Assembly (NCBI RefSeq): GCF_001953985.1
Contig: NZ_MBEI01000049.1
Coordinates: 1-64,000, forward strand
DNA from: Mycobacterium colombiense
Lineage (GTDB): Bacteria > Actinomycetota > Actinomycetes > Mycobacteriales > Mycobacteriaceae
Reading direction: 5' to 3'
DNA length: 64,000 nt
Shown: piece after piece, positions 19,179 to 26,938 of the stretch
How positions within the stretch are numbered: position 1 is the stretch's first letter
How the letters are laid out: the number at the start of each line of letters is the position of its first letter
Made by a program: the position numbers and the translations under genes
The notes under the pieces: model-generated
Database searches by the model: none
What the model was told of the DNA's origin: nothing
Seen by the model: only the letters and a program-made list of their open reading frames with translations

Positions 19179-20201
19179 ATGAAGGTACAGCTTCAGGTCA
19201 GCGGTTCACCGGCGCAGGCGGCGGCGAGTGCCGCCGAGATCGCCGCGACGGGCGCGGACGGGTTGTTCACCTTCGAGGGCCAGCACGACGTCTTCTTCCC
19301 GCTGCTGATCGCCGCCGGGACAACCGGCCTGGACCTGATGACCAATGTGGCGATCGCCCCGCCGCGCAGCCCGTTACACATGGCGCACTCCGCCTACGAC
19401 CTGCAGCTCTACAGCGGCGGCCGGTTCCGGCTCGGCCTCGGGTCCCAGATCAAGGTGCACATCGAGAAACGCTACGGCAGCAGCTGGGGCAGGCCCGCGC
19501 CGCGGATGGCCGAAGCCATCGGCGCGATCAAGGCGATCTTCGCCGCGTGGGAAGGCAAGGCCCGCTTGGACTTCCGCGGCGAGTTCTACACGCACACCAT
19601 CATGGCGCCCAACTTCAACCCCGGCCCCAACCCGTTCGGACCGCCCCCGGTGCTGCTGGGTGCGCTGGGCCCGGTGATGACGCGCACCGCCGCCGAGGTT
19701 GCCGACGGCCTGTTGGTGATGCCGTTCAACAGTGCCCGTCACTTCGCCGAGCGCACCGTGCCCGCTATCGGTGAGGGGCTGCGCCGCTCGGGGCGGACGT
19801 TGAGCGAATTTCAGATCATCGCCCAGGCCATGGTTGCCGTCGGTCGCGACGAGGCCGACCTGGCGACCGCGATCAACGGGGTGGCCTCCCTCATCGCGTT
19901 CTACGGCTCCACGCCGGCGTACCTGCCCGTGCTGCAGGTCGAGGATTGGGACGACGTCCAGCCCGAACTCAACGCCCTGTCCAAGCAGGGCCGCTTCGGC
20001 GAGATGCGCGGGCTGATCACCGACGAGATGGTGGCCCGGATCGGCATCGTGGGAACGCCCGAGCAGTGTGCCGAGCAGATCGCCGCGCGGTTCGGAGAGC
20101 ACGCCGACGAGGTGTGTTGTTACTTCCCGGGTTACACCGCGCGCCCGGCGGACGTCGCCGACATGATCGGCGCACTGCACCGGGTGCCCGCGCTGCCATG
20201 A
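19179..20201 (+). CDS. Luciferase-like F420-type oxidoreductase (MSMEG_2256-like subfamily)
   Basis: A 340-aa LLM-class enzyme. Blocks seen: MKVQLQVSGSPAQAAASAAE, GADGLFTFEGQHDVFFPL, LGLGSQIKVHIEKRYG (common in the TIGR03617-type subgroup), and a C-terminal IVGTPEQCAEQIAARFGE. I prefer the ATG at 19179 with GGTAAGG upstream; an ATG at 19152 overlaps the LON-gene stop as ATGA and would add nine residues. It is the first accessory gene after the conserved sodC-Rv0434 run and overlaps the enoyl-CoA hydratase gene, so they probably act on the same acyl or lipid-like substrate. Confidence 0.86.
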   Translation: MKVQLQVSGSPAQAAASAAEIAATGADGLFTFEGQHDVFFPLLIAAGTTGLDLMTNVAIAPPRSPLHMAHSAYDLQLYSGGRFRLGLGSQIKVHIEKRYGSSWGRPAPRMAEAIGAIKAIFAAWEGKARLDFRGEFYTHTIMAPNFNPGPNPFGPPPVLLGALGPVMTRTAAEVADGLLVMPFNSARHFAERTVPAIGEGLRRSGRTLSEFQIIAQAMVAVGRDEADLATAINGVASLIAFYGSTPAYLPVLQVEDWDDVQPELNALSKQGRFGEMRGLITDEMVARIGIVGTPEQCAEQIAARFGEHADEVCCYFPGYTARPADVADMIGALHRVPALP

Positions 20202-21016
20202 GCCCCGACCTGACCGTCGAAATCGATTCGGGCGTCGCGGTACTCACGCTCAATCGGCCCGACCATCTCAACGCCTACACCGCCGAAATGGGCGAGCTGC
20301 TGGGCAGCGCGTACCGCGAGTGCGACGGGGACGACGATGTCCGGGCCATCGTGCTGACCGGTGCCGGGCGCGCCTTCTGCGCCGGCGCCGATTTCTCCGG
20401 CGACGCAAGCCCGTTCGACGCACCCGCGAGCGACGGCACGTTCTCGGCCTCGCCGATCACCCCGGCGGCGTTCGAGTTGCGCAAACCGGTGATCGCCGCG
20501 GTCAACGGCCACGCCATCGGCATCGGGCTGACCATCGCGCTGCAGGCCGACATCCGCATCGTCGCCGAGGACGCGAAATACGGTGTGGTGCAGGTTCGCC
20601 GGGGTGTGCTGCCGGACTGCATGTCGCACTGGACGCTGACCCAGTTGACCACCCTGGGGGTGGCCGCCGACATCCTGCTCACCGGGCGCACGTTCGGCGG
20701 CGCCGAGGCCGCCGCGCTCGGGGTCGCCAACCGCGCGTTGCCCGCCGAGCGGGTGCTCGACCATGCGCTGACCGTCGCCCGCGACATCGCGGTCAACGTG
20801 GCGCCGATGTCGGCGGCGCTGTGCAAACGCCTGCTGTGGGACAGCGCGATCAATCACTACACGCCGCGACAGGTCGCCGCGCTGGAAACTCTGCTGCACG
20901 AGCGGGTGATGGGCGGCGACGACGCCGCCGAGGGCGTCGACGCATTCCGCGAACGTCGTGCGCCGCGTTTCACCGCACAGCTGTCGCGTGACTGGTCGCC
21001 GCTTCCCGAGCTATGA
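20198..21016 (+). CDS. Enoyl-CoA hydratase/isomerase family protein
   Basis: A 272-aa crotonase-fold protein. The CoA and oxyanion signatures are AIVLTGAGRAFCAGADF near residue 50 and AVNGHAIGIGLTIALQADIR near residue 105; VRRGVLPD follows where a catalytic acid often lies. The ATG overlaps the preceding stop as ATGA. It converges on the TetR gene with a 6-bp overlap. It should hydrate or isomerise an acyl-CoA; the substrate is unknown. Confidence 0.88.
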   Translation: MSPDLTVEIDSGVAVLTLNRPDHLNAYTAEMGELLGSAYRECDGDDDVRAIVLTGAGRAFCAGADFSGDASPFDAPASDGTFSASPITPAAFELRKPVIAAVNGHAIGIGLTIALQADIRIVAEDAKYGVVQVRRGVLPDCMSHWTLTQLTTLGVAADILLTGRTFGGAEAAALGVANRALPAERVLDHALTVARDIAVNVAPMSAALCKRLLWDSAINHYTPRQVAALETLLHERVMGGDDAAEGVDAFRERRAPRFTAQLSRDWSPLPEL

Positions 21017-21595
21017 ACCGGAGTCGGCGGTGAGCAACTCGGCCACTGCGACGCCGAGGTTGTGCAGGTTGGTGTCCAGCGAATAGGCCCGGTCCAGAGT
21101 CCAGTTGAGGATGCCCCCGGTCAGGGCGCCAACCATGATGTCCGCCAAGGTTTGTGCGTCGTGGCGCGCACTCACCTCTCCGCGCGCCACCCCCTCCTTG
21201 ACCAGCTCGACAAAGGTGTCGTGCAGATTCGATCCGCGCTGGATGCCGTAGCCACTGGTGGCCAGCATTTCCCCGATCATCTCGCGGTAGGTGTCGCCCG
21301 ATCCGGCCAGGGTCTCGGCGATGTCGTCGAACACACCCACAAGCCGCGCCGGGATCGCCTCGTCGGCACGATCGAACACCACATCGTGCAGGTTGACCAA
21401 CCGTTGCTCGGCCAGCGCGCGGATCATGTCCTGCCGCGTGGCGAAATGATTGAAAAACGTCCGGTTCGCCACGTCGGCGTGTTCGCAGATCTCCTCGATG
21501 GTGGTGGCTCCGACACCGTGATTCAAGAACAGATCGAAGGCGGCCGTGAGGATCCGCTCCCGCACCTCGCGCTTTCGCCGCTCGATCCTACTCAT
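21011..21595 (-). CDS. TetR family regulator, last gene of the LuxE-LuxC-SDR operon
   Basis: A 194-aa TetR repressor. Its DNA-binding part is RERILTAAFDLFLNHGVGATTIEEICEHADVANRTFFNHF (written in two blocks of the protein, residues ~13-52), followed by a helical ligand domain. The start ATG overlaps the SDR stop as ATGA; the upstream frame extension has no support. As the last gene of a four-gene leftward operon it probably senses a product or substrate of that pathway and binds the palindrome at 25471-25486 in front of the operon. Confidence 0.88.
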   Translation of the reverse strand: MSRIERRKREVRERILTAAFDLFLNHGVGATTIEEICEHADVANRTFFNHFATRQDMIRALAEQRLVNLHDVVFDRADEAIPARLVGVFDDIAETLAGSGDTYREMIGEMLATSGYGIQRGSNLHDTFVELVKEGVARGEVSARHDAQTLADIMVGALTGGILNWTLDRAYSLDTNLHNLGVAVAELLTADSGS

Positions 21596-22515
21596 GTTGT
21601 GCCACAGAGCTTCTCGGAGAGATCCCACAGCTCGGCGGCGCGCCGCTCGTCGCGGGCGTGCGGTGCCGCGGCGCTGACCGCGCAGTCTTCCAGGTAGAGG
21701 CCGCCGCGGCCGGCCAGTTCGGGGCTGATGGCAGCCCACACCTGGGTGGCCGCGCCTTGTTCGGGCATGACGAAGTCGAGGAAGCCGTCGGAGGGCTCGG
21801 GGCTGTTGTCGGCGGTGAACTTACGCAGCTGCGAGAAGTCCTCGCGGGACATGTACCGCGCGAGCGAGGTCGCCACCGTGCCGGGATGCACTGCGTAGGA
21901 GCGGATCCCGAAGTCGAGCAGGCGTCGGTCGGCTTCCACCGCGTGCAGGATATTCGCGGTCTTGGCGGCGCCGTATGCGACGAACTTGTCGTACTCGCGG
22001 CGCTCCCAGTTGGGATCGTCGAAGTCGACGTCACCCATCACATGGCCGCCCGAGGACAGGATCACCACCCGGGCGCTGCCGGCGGCGGCGAGCTGAGGGA
22101 CGAGCAGCCGGGTGAGTTCGAAGTGCCCGAAATGGTTTGTCCCGATCTGCAGTTCGAAGCCGTCCCGGGTGCGGCCGAACGGGGTGAACATGACGCCTGC
22201 GTTGTTCATCAACACGTGCACCACCGGCGTGATGTCACCGATCGCGCTTGCCGCCGCGCGAACGCAGGACAGCGCGGTGAGGTCGAGCTGCACCGTCGAG
22301 GTCTGGGCGCCGAGTACCTCGGCCGCGATCCACTGGGCCGCCTCCGAGAGCGCATCCCGATTGCGCGCGGCCAGGATGACGTGCGCCCCCGCGGCGGCAA
22401 GCGCCCGGGCCGATTCGCGGCCCAGCCCCGACGACGCGCCGGTGACGACACAAGTCTTGCCGGACAGGTCGATCCCGTCGACGACGTCAAGCGCGGTTGG
22501 ACGGTCGTCGGTCAT
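21592..22515 (-). CDS. Short-chain dehydrogenase/reductase in Lux-like operon
   Basis: A 307-aa NAD(P)-dependent oxidoreductase of the retinol-dehydrogenase/WW-oxidoreductase-like subgroup. The nucleotide motif is TCVVTGASSGLGRESARALA (TGxxxGxG), NNAGVM follows near residue 95, and the Tyr-x-x-x-Lys pair reads YGAAKTAN. The start is set by the ATGA overlap with the LuxC-like gene. Between an acyl-CoA reductase and a TetR gene, it could reduce the aldehyde to an alcohol or oxidise a related carbonyl. Confidence 0.88.
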   Translation of the reverse strand: MTDDRPTALDVVDGIDLSGKTCVVTGASSGLGRESARALAAAGAHVILAARNRDALSEAAQWIAAEVLGAQTSTVQLDLTALSCVRAAASAIGDITPVVHVLMNNAGVMFTPFGRTRDGFELQIGTNHFGHFELTRLLVPQLAAAGSARVVILSSGGHVMGDVDFDDPNWERREYDKFVAYGAAKTANILHAVEADRRLLDFGIRSYAVHPGTVATSLARYMSREDFSQLRKFTADNSPEPSDGFLDFVMPEQGAATQVWAAISPELAGRGGLYLEDCAVSAAAPHARDERRAAELWDLSEKLCGTT

Positions 22516-23969
22516 GCCGGTGCGGCCTGCCACAGCGGGACAACGACGCTCGGATCGCATTCCTCGTCGACGATCCATTTGCACATCCGCCGGATCGGCT
22601 CGATGGCGTCCTGCGGCATGGCGAGTGCCACGCTGCAGGCATACCCCAGGCTGGTCAGTCGCTGTGCGCCGAACAACGGCAAGGTGTCGCGCAGCCGGCG
22701 CTTGAGCGATTCGGGATAGATGCCGATGGTCTGCGTATAGGCATTCACCGCGGCGGTCACCTTGTCGATGCTATCTACGGGGACGATGTTGGCGACACGA
22801 CCTGACAACATCGGCGAATAGTCGACCGGTTCGTCGATTTGAGAGACGACGATGGCACCCTCGCGTTGTTCGCCGCCGACGACGCGATAGAAGTCCTCGG
22901 CCATCCGCGAGGCCTCGACATGGTCGAGCAGCTCGCGGTTGGGATAGCGCGGCGCGGTGCTGACGACCGCGGGCAGGCTGACCAGTTCGCGGTAGATCAG
23001 TTCGCCGAGCCGGTTGGCGTTGGCCAGGCCCGCGGCGTCGGTTCCGGTGAGCGCGTAGATGACCCGGGCGTTGGCACAGCCTTCCTGGTTGGCCACGCCG
23101 ATGTCGGTCGCCGCGCGGCGGGCCACCTCGCGCAAGGTCTCGTCGTCCGCGAATGCCTCGGCACCGATGATGGTCGAGCTGCGTTTGGGGTCCAGCGCGA
23201 TCAGCTCCAGACCGGGCTGAATGTAGCGGGTCACGTGCCTGACCGACGCCAATCCGCCCCAGGCCACGATCTTTTCGATGTGCTGAGGCTGGTATAGCGT
23301 TTCCTCGACGGCCAGATCGCCGCCCTTCCAGTAGCCGACCGCCAGATGCCTGGTGATCGGGTGCTCCGGCGCGACATCGGCCAGGGTGCGGGCGATGGCG
23401 ATCGCGGTGAGGGGGTCGTTGGACGGTGCCTTGATGATGACGTCGGAGCGGGTGATCACCGAACGCAGGATGGTCACCGCCGAGACCAGGCCGCCGTTAC
23501 CGGCCGGGATGTGCAGCACGCGCGACCCGAACGCACGCACCCGCAATTCACGGCCGTCGCTCAGCGTGTGCGGCACCCAACCGTTCAAGTAATCGAGCCC
23601 GACCTGGGTGTCGGCGACTTCGGTGACATTGGCGCGGGAAAACAGCGGCGGCAGAACGCGATAGCTGTTCTTGAGCATCTCCGCCGGCAATACGTTGGCC
23701 ACCAGCGAGGCCTCGTAGGCCTCCTGCAGGTGGGTGTTCGTTTCGAAGTTCAGCGCGTCGCCGAGGGCGGCGAGGACATCGAGGATCTCGTCGAAGCTCA
23801 GCTCGTAGAGGTCGCTCATCTGGCCGGGGCTTTTCAGCGGTAGGAGCTCGACGTACTTGCTCATTTCCGGCGCCTGGAATTGCGAGGCGCCGATCCGGGT
23901 GTCGAATGGCACGAGATCGTCGGCGATGACCTGGCCGCGTAAGAACAGCGGGACGGTGTAGGCGATCAC
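22512..23969 (-). CDS. LuxC-like acyl-CoA (fatty acyl) reductase
   Basis: A 485-aa protein of the LuxC family, related to aldehyde dehydrogenases. It should reduce an enzyme-bound acyl group or acyl-CoA to an aldehyde with NADPH. Visible blocks are FGSRVLHIPAGNGGLVSA, SDVIIKAPSNDPLTAIAIA, and NQEGCANARV, where Cys298 is the likely acyl-thioester residue. The GTG start overlaps the LuxE-like stop as GTGA, so the two are coupled. In luminous bacteria LuxC works in a complex with LuxE and LuxD; here LuxE is present, but no LuxD or LuxAB is seen. Confidence 0.88.
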   Translation of the reverse strand: MIAYTVPLFLRGQVIADDLVPFDTRIGASQFQAPEMSKYVELLPLKSPGQMSDLYELSFDEILDVLAALGDALNFETNTHLQEAYEASLVANVLPAEMLKNSYRVLPPLFSRANVTEVADTQVGLDYLNGWVPHTLSDGRELRVRAFGSRVLHIPAGNGGLVSAVTILRSVITRSDVIIKAPSNDPLTAIAIARTLADVAPEHPITRHLAVGYWKGGDLAVEETLYQPQHIEKIVAWGGLASVRHVTRYIQPGLELIALDPKRSSTIIGAEAFADDETLREVARRAATDIGVANQEGCANARVIYALTGTDAAGLANANRLGELIYRELVSLPAVVSTAPRYPNRELLDHVEASRMAEDFYRVVGGEQREGAIVVSQIDEPVDYSPMLSGRVANIVPVDSIDKVTAAVNAYTQTIGIYPESLKRRLRDTLPLFGAQRLTSLGYACSVALAMPQDAIEPIRRMCKWIVDEECDPSVVVPLWQAAPA

Positions 23970-25402
23970 AGCTCCACGCCCTTCATGAAGTTGACCGCTT
24001 CGTCGTGCACCTCTTGGGTCGCAGCGCACGTGATCCGGTCGTCCTCAACGCCCTGCTTCTCGCTGTAGCGGATGATGTCTTTCTCGAACGCGACGCTGGC
24101 CTGCCCGCACGGACAGTGCAGATCCCAGTCGATCGTGACCTCGTCGCCGGAGATGACGCCGCCCCAGTGGGCGCGCAGCAGGATGTCGTACACGGCGGCG
24201 CGGCCGGTCTGGACACCGGTCCTGGGCAGCGGCTCGCTGGTGTCGGGATCCAGCACGAATGGGATGACCCACGGCGCCACGTGGTAGCGGCCCTGGCTGC
24301 ATCCCCAGTGAAAGGTGCTCGATTCGGAAAAGCCGTAACCGACCTGGATGCGGTCGACCCCGAGGAAATCTTTGATGATGTCCATGAAATCGTCCGGCAG
24401 CGCAACGCCTTTCATGCCGCCGCCGGTGAGAATCGCCGAGTCGGGAGAGAAGACCTTGCGCACGCCGCGGTCCAGCCCGGCCTTGGCGATGTCGTACATC
24501 AGGTGGTAGGTGCCCAGCATGAACACCCGCTTCCCGCGCAGCTGGTCGGTAATGCGGGTGAAGAACGCATCCATGTCCTCGGCCTGGCGCGCCTGCATGG
24601 CGATGAACTCGTCCTTGCGGGCGGCCAGTGCCGGATCGATCTCGAGCCGATCGAGTTCGCCACGCGACGCCGCCGCCCGCATCTTGGAGGCCAGGAACAT
24701 CAGGTCGGTGTCCACCGCAAAGGGATACAGCGCGTGAAATCTGGTCTCGTCGCCGCCGGTGAAACCCCGCTTGATCATGTCGGCGATGCGCAGATGACCG
24801 AGCTTGCCGCTGGCGAAGTTCGGCCACACCACATCGACCGACGGGTTGAGCTCCGCCTCCGTCGGTTCGTGACCAAAAGTCTGAAATAGGCAGATCTTCC
24901 ACAGCGTCATGCCTTCTTCGGCGCCGCGTTTGTCCTTGGGCAGGATCGAGATGGTGCCGGTGGTGCCGCTGGAGGTGATGACCTCCAGGGGAGTCTGAGC
25001 GTCGAGACGGTCGATCCAGTCATCGATCCCGGCGCAGCCGGTGGTGTCGATGCCGTCCAGGTCGTAGCTGGTGAGCTTGTCCAGCCACTTGGTCATCAGG
25101 TCGAAGCGCTTCTTGTCGATCAGCGCCGCCGGGTAGGACTTGAAGGAGGTATGCGAGAACAGCAGCGGCACAACATCATTGAATTCATCGAGTTCGCTGA
25201 TGTCCAGTCGGTCGGCTAGCTTGCGCAGGATCTCGATGCTTTGGTAATGCTCCGCAAAACGGATGCGCATGGCCTGGCGCTGCAGCTCTTCCAGCTCGAG
25301 GCGGCCGATGCTGTGCATCTGCGTGTAGGACTGGCCGAAGAAGCCGATCGGGTCGTTCATGAACGCGTGCACGGGAAGTGCCGTGTTTTCCGTGGCCGTC
25401 AT
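23966..25402 (-). CDS. LuxE-like acyl-protein synthetase
   Basis: A 478-aa member of the LuxE/PaaK adenylating family. The phosphate-binding loop reads TSSGTTGTISILPKD (near residue 145), with later VGYGFSESSTFHWGCSQGRY and a C-terminal CPCGQASVAFEKD. LuxE activates a fatty acid with ATP and passes it to LuxC. The ATG at 25402 has GAGGGA upstream; earlier in-frame ATG codons reach into the operator region. It is the first gene of the leftward LuxE-LuxC-SDR-TetR operon. Confidence 0.87.
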   Translation of the reverse strand: MTATENTALPVHAFMNDPIGFFGQSYTQMHSIGRLELEELQRQAMRIRFAEHYQSIEILRKLADRLDISELDEFNDVVPLLFSHTSFKSYPAALIDKKRFDLMTKWLDKLTSYDLDGIDTTGCAGIDDWIDRLDAQTPLEVITSSGTTGTISILPKDKRGAEEGMTLWKICLFQTFGHEPTEAELNPSVDVVWPNFASGKLGHLRIADMIKRGFTGGDETRFHALYPFAVDTDLMFLASKMRAAASRGELDRLEIDPALAARKDEFIAMQARQAEDMDAFFTRITDQLRGKRVFMLGTYHLMYDIAKAGLDRGVRKVFSPDSAILTGGGMKGVALPDDFMDIIKDFLGVDRIQVGYGFSESSTFHWGCSQGRYHVAPWVIPFVLDPDTSEPLPRTGVQTGRAAVYDILLRAHWGGVISGDEVTIDWDLHCPCGQASVAFEKDIIRYSEKQGVEDDRITCAATQEVHDEAVNFMKGVEL

Positions 25403-25453
25403 CAGGGATCCCTCGATTCGTTGCCGCCCTGGATGGCCACGATAGCCACAATA

Positions 25454-25486
25454 TGCAGTTATAAGCAAGATTGCAGTAAACTGCAA
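25454..25486. promoter_or_regulatory. Tandem palindromic operator of the LuxE-LuxC operon
   Basis: TTGCAGT-AA-ACTGCAA (25471-25486) is a perfect 7-bp inverted repeat around two bases. A second, imperfect site, TGCAGTTATAAGCA (25454-25467), lies 18 bp away centre to centre. Both sit in the 87-bp gap between the DUF2867-type gene and the LuxE-like gene, upstream of the LuxE start. The AT-rich content contrasts with the flanking coding DNA. Binding by the operon's TetR protein is inferred. Confidence 0.68.
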
Positions 25487-25489
25487 AAT

Positions 25490-26320
25490 CTAGGTACGCA
25501 CCGCCGGCGCGCGACCCCGGCTCGCGCTGCGCCGCATCAGCCGTGGCGCCACGATTCGATGCAGCGGGCCGATGAACGCCCAGACCGCCCGGGCGGCGAT
25601 GCGGCGGCGGTAGTGCAGGCGGGTGGTGAGCACCGCCCGCCGGCCGTCCAGGCGGCGCAGCGTCAACTCGCCGCGCATCAACGGGCCGCCCGTCGCCAAC
25701 ACCAGTTCGTCGGCGTCCGACCGGACGATCGGCCAGCCGATCAGGTGACCCTCGGAGCGGGCCGGGCCCAGGTGCAACCGCAGCACGTGGCGGTGGATCC
25801 ACAGCACGAGCTTTCCGCCCGCGCCCGTCCTGTCGCCGAGGCCGTCGCGGAAGGCTTGTTCGGCCGTGCGCGCGTCGCCGGCGGTGATCGGCACTTCGAA
25901 GACGTCCACGTAATCGGCCGCGGTCTCACCGGTCCGGGCCCGCGCGTCGAGCACCGCTGCCGCAACACGTTTCAGGGTTCGCCGCACGGCGACACGGTGC
26001 CCGCCGGTGCCAATCACCAGCGCGCGGTACGCATTGCCGTGGATGCCGGGGAAGTCCGCCCAGGTGGCCGCCCGCAGCCGGGTGCGCGCGGAGCCGTCGA
26101 GCGCGTCCAGCTCGAAGACCCATCGGTAGACGGCGAACCAGTGGCGGCCCTTGAGCGCGAATCGCGCCGGTGGTCGGGCCTCGTCCAGGACGAAGCCAAA
26201 GGGCACGGTCGACGGGTCGCGCGGGTCGCGGCACATCACCCGCAGCAGCGCCGCCCACGTGTCGTCGCGGTTGGCGTCGATGGTTATGGCATGCTCATCG
26301 ATATAGGGTAATCGTTCCAT
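25490..26320 (-). CDS. DUF2867-type protein with an N-terminal SRPBCC-like half
   Basis: A 276-aa protein of unknown function. The first ~140 residues (YIDEHAITIDANRDDTWAAL, then RHWFAVYRWVFELD) resemble a helix-grip/SRPBCC fold; residues ~145-265 resemble DUF2867 (YVDVFEVPI, LHLGPARSEGHLIGWPIV, LTTRLHYRRRIAARAVW). The C-terminus is basic. Such folds often bind hydrophobic ligands. It is divergent from a TetR gene with only 21 bp between the starts and lies upstream of the LuxE-LuxC operon in the same direction, with a probable separate promoter. Confidence 0.75.
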   Translation of the reverse strand: MERLPYIDEHAITIDANRDDTWAALLRVMCRDPRDPSTVPFGFVLDEARPPARFALKGRHWFAVYRWVFELDALDGSARTRLRAATWADFPGIHGNAYRALVIGTGGHRVAVRRTLKRVAAAVLDARARTGETAADYVDVFEVPITAGDARTAEQAFRDGLGDRTGAGGKLVLWIHRHVLRLHLGPARSEGHLIGWPIVRSDADELVLATGGPLMRGELTLRRLDGRRAVLTTRLHYRRRIAARAVWAFIGPLHRIVAPRLMRRSASRGRAPAVRT

Positions 26321-26330
26321 ATAGAAGGAA
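26315..26330. promoter_or_regulatory. Small inverted repeat between divergent DUF2867-type and TetR genes
   Basis: TTCC (26315-26318) and GGAA (26327-26330) form a short inverted repeat in an unusually AT-rich 30-bp stretch with GATATAGGGTAATC just to the left. The repeat overlaps the start of the leftward gene. With only 21 bp between start codons, the two promoters must overlap neighbouring coding sequence or the transcripts be nearly leaderless. It is a weak operator candidate. Confidence 0.35.
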
Positions 26331-26341
26331 TGTACTAGATC

Positions 26342-26938
26342 ATGGCACCTCCGCGGAAGCATGAAACCGATGTGATTCTCGACGCCGCCCGCGCGCTGGT
26401 GCTCGACGGCGGCCCGCGCGCGGCCAGCGTGGCGGCCATCGCGAAAGCCAGTGGCGCGCCGGCGGGCACGTTGTATCACCGGTTCGGCAACCGCGACGGC
26501 ATCCTGACCGCGGCGTGGCTGCGGGCCCTCGAACGCTTCCAGGCGCGCGCGCTGGCCGCCGAGGGCGATACCCCGACGGCCAGCGCCGTGGCGATGGCCG
26601 TGGCCGCCGTCGGCTTCGCGCGCGCCCTGCCCGACGATGCGCGGCTGCTGTTGACGATCCGGCCCGGCGACCTGCTGGACGACGAGCCCGACGCGGCCTT
26701 TCAGCGGACGCTCGCCGCGATGAACGCCCCGCTGACGCAGCGCGTCGCGGCGCTGGCCCGCCAACTGTATGGCAACACCAAGCCGCGCTCCGTCGACGCC
26801 GTCGCGCGCGCGGTGGCCGACCTGCCGTACGCCGTGGTGCGGCGCCACGCGCACGACGACCCGATGCCGAGCTGGCTGGAAAAGGACGTGGCGGCGTCGG
26901 CCCTGGCCGTGCTACAGAGCTTTGGCGAACGCCCGTAG
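26342..26938 (+). CDS. TetR family regulator
   Basis: A 198-aa TetR protein. The DNA-binding region runs VILDAARALVLDGGPRAASV then IAKASGAPAGTLYHRFGNRD (residues ~9-50). The effector domain is Ala-rich and helical. It starts 21 bp from the divergent DUF2867-type gene, its most likely target. Its 3' end overlaps the CDC48-like ATPase gene by 27 bp in convergent orientation, which makes it the right edge of the accessory island. Confidence 0.86.
   Translation: MAPPRKHETDVILDAARALVLDGGPRAASVAAIAKASGAPAGTLYHRFGNRDGILTAAWLRALERFQARALAAEGDTPTASAVAMAVAAVGFARALPDDARLLLTIRPGDLLDDEPDAAFQRTLAAMNAPLTQRVAALARQLYGNTKPRSVDAVARAVADLPYAVVRRHAHDDPMPSWLEKDVAASALAVLQSFGERP

Noticed and set aside
19179..20201. 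Luciferase-like enzyme as a true light-producing LuxA
   Set aside because: Motifs fit F420-type mycobacterial LLM oxidoreductases; there is no LuxB partner and the gene is in a different operon from LuxC/LuxE.
25490..26854. 454-codon reading of the DUF2867-type gene
   Set aside because: The N-terminal extension is antisense to the TetR gene; the ATG at 26320 begins the conserved part.
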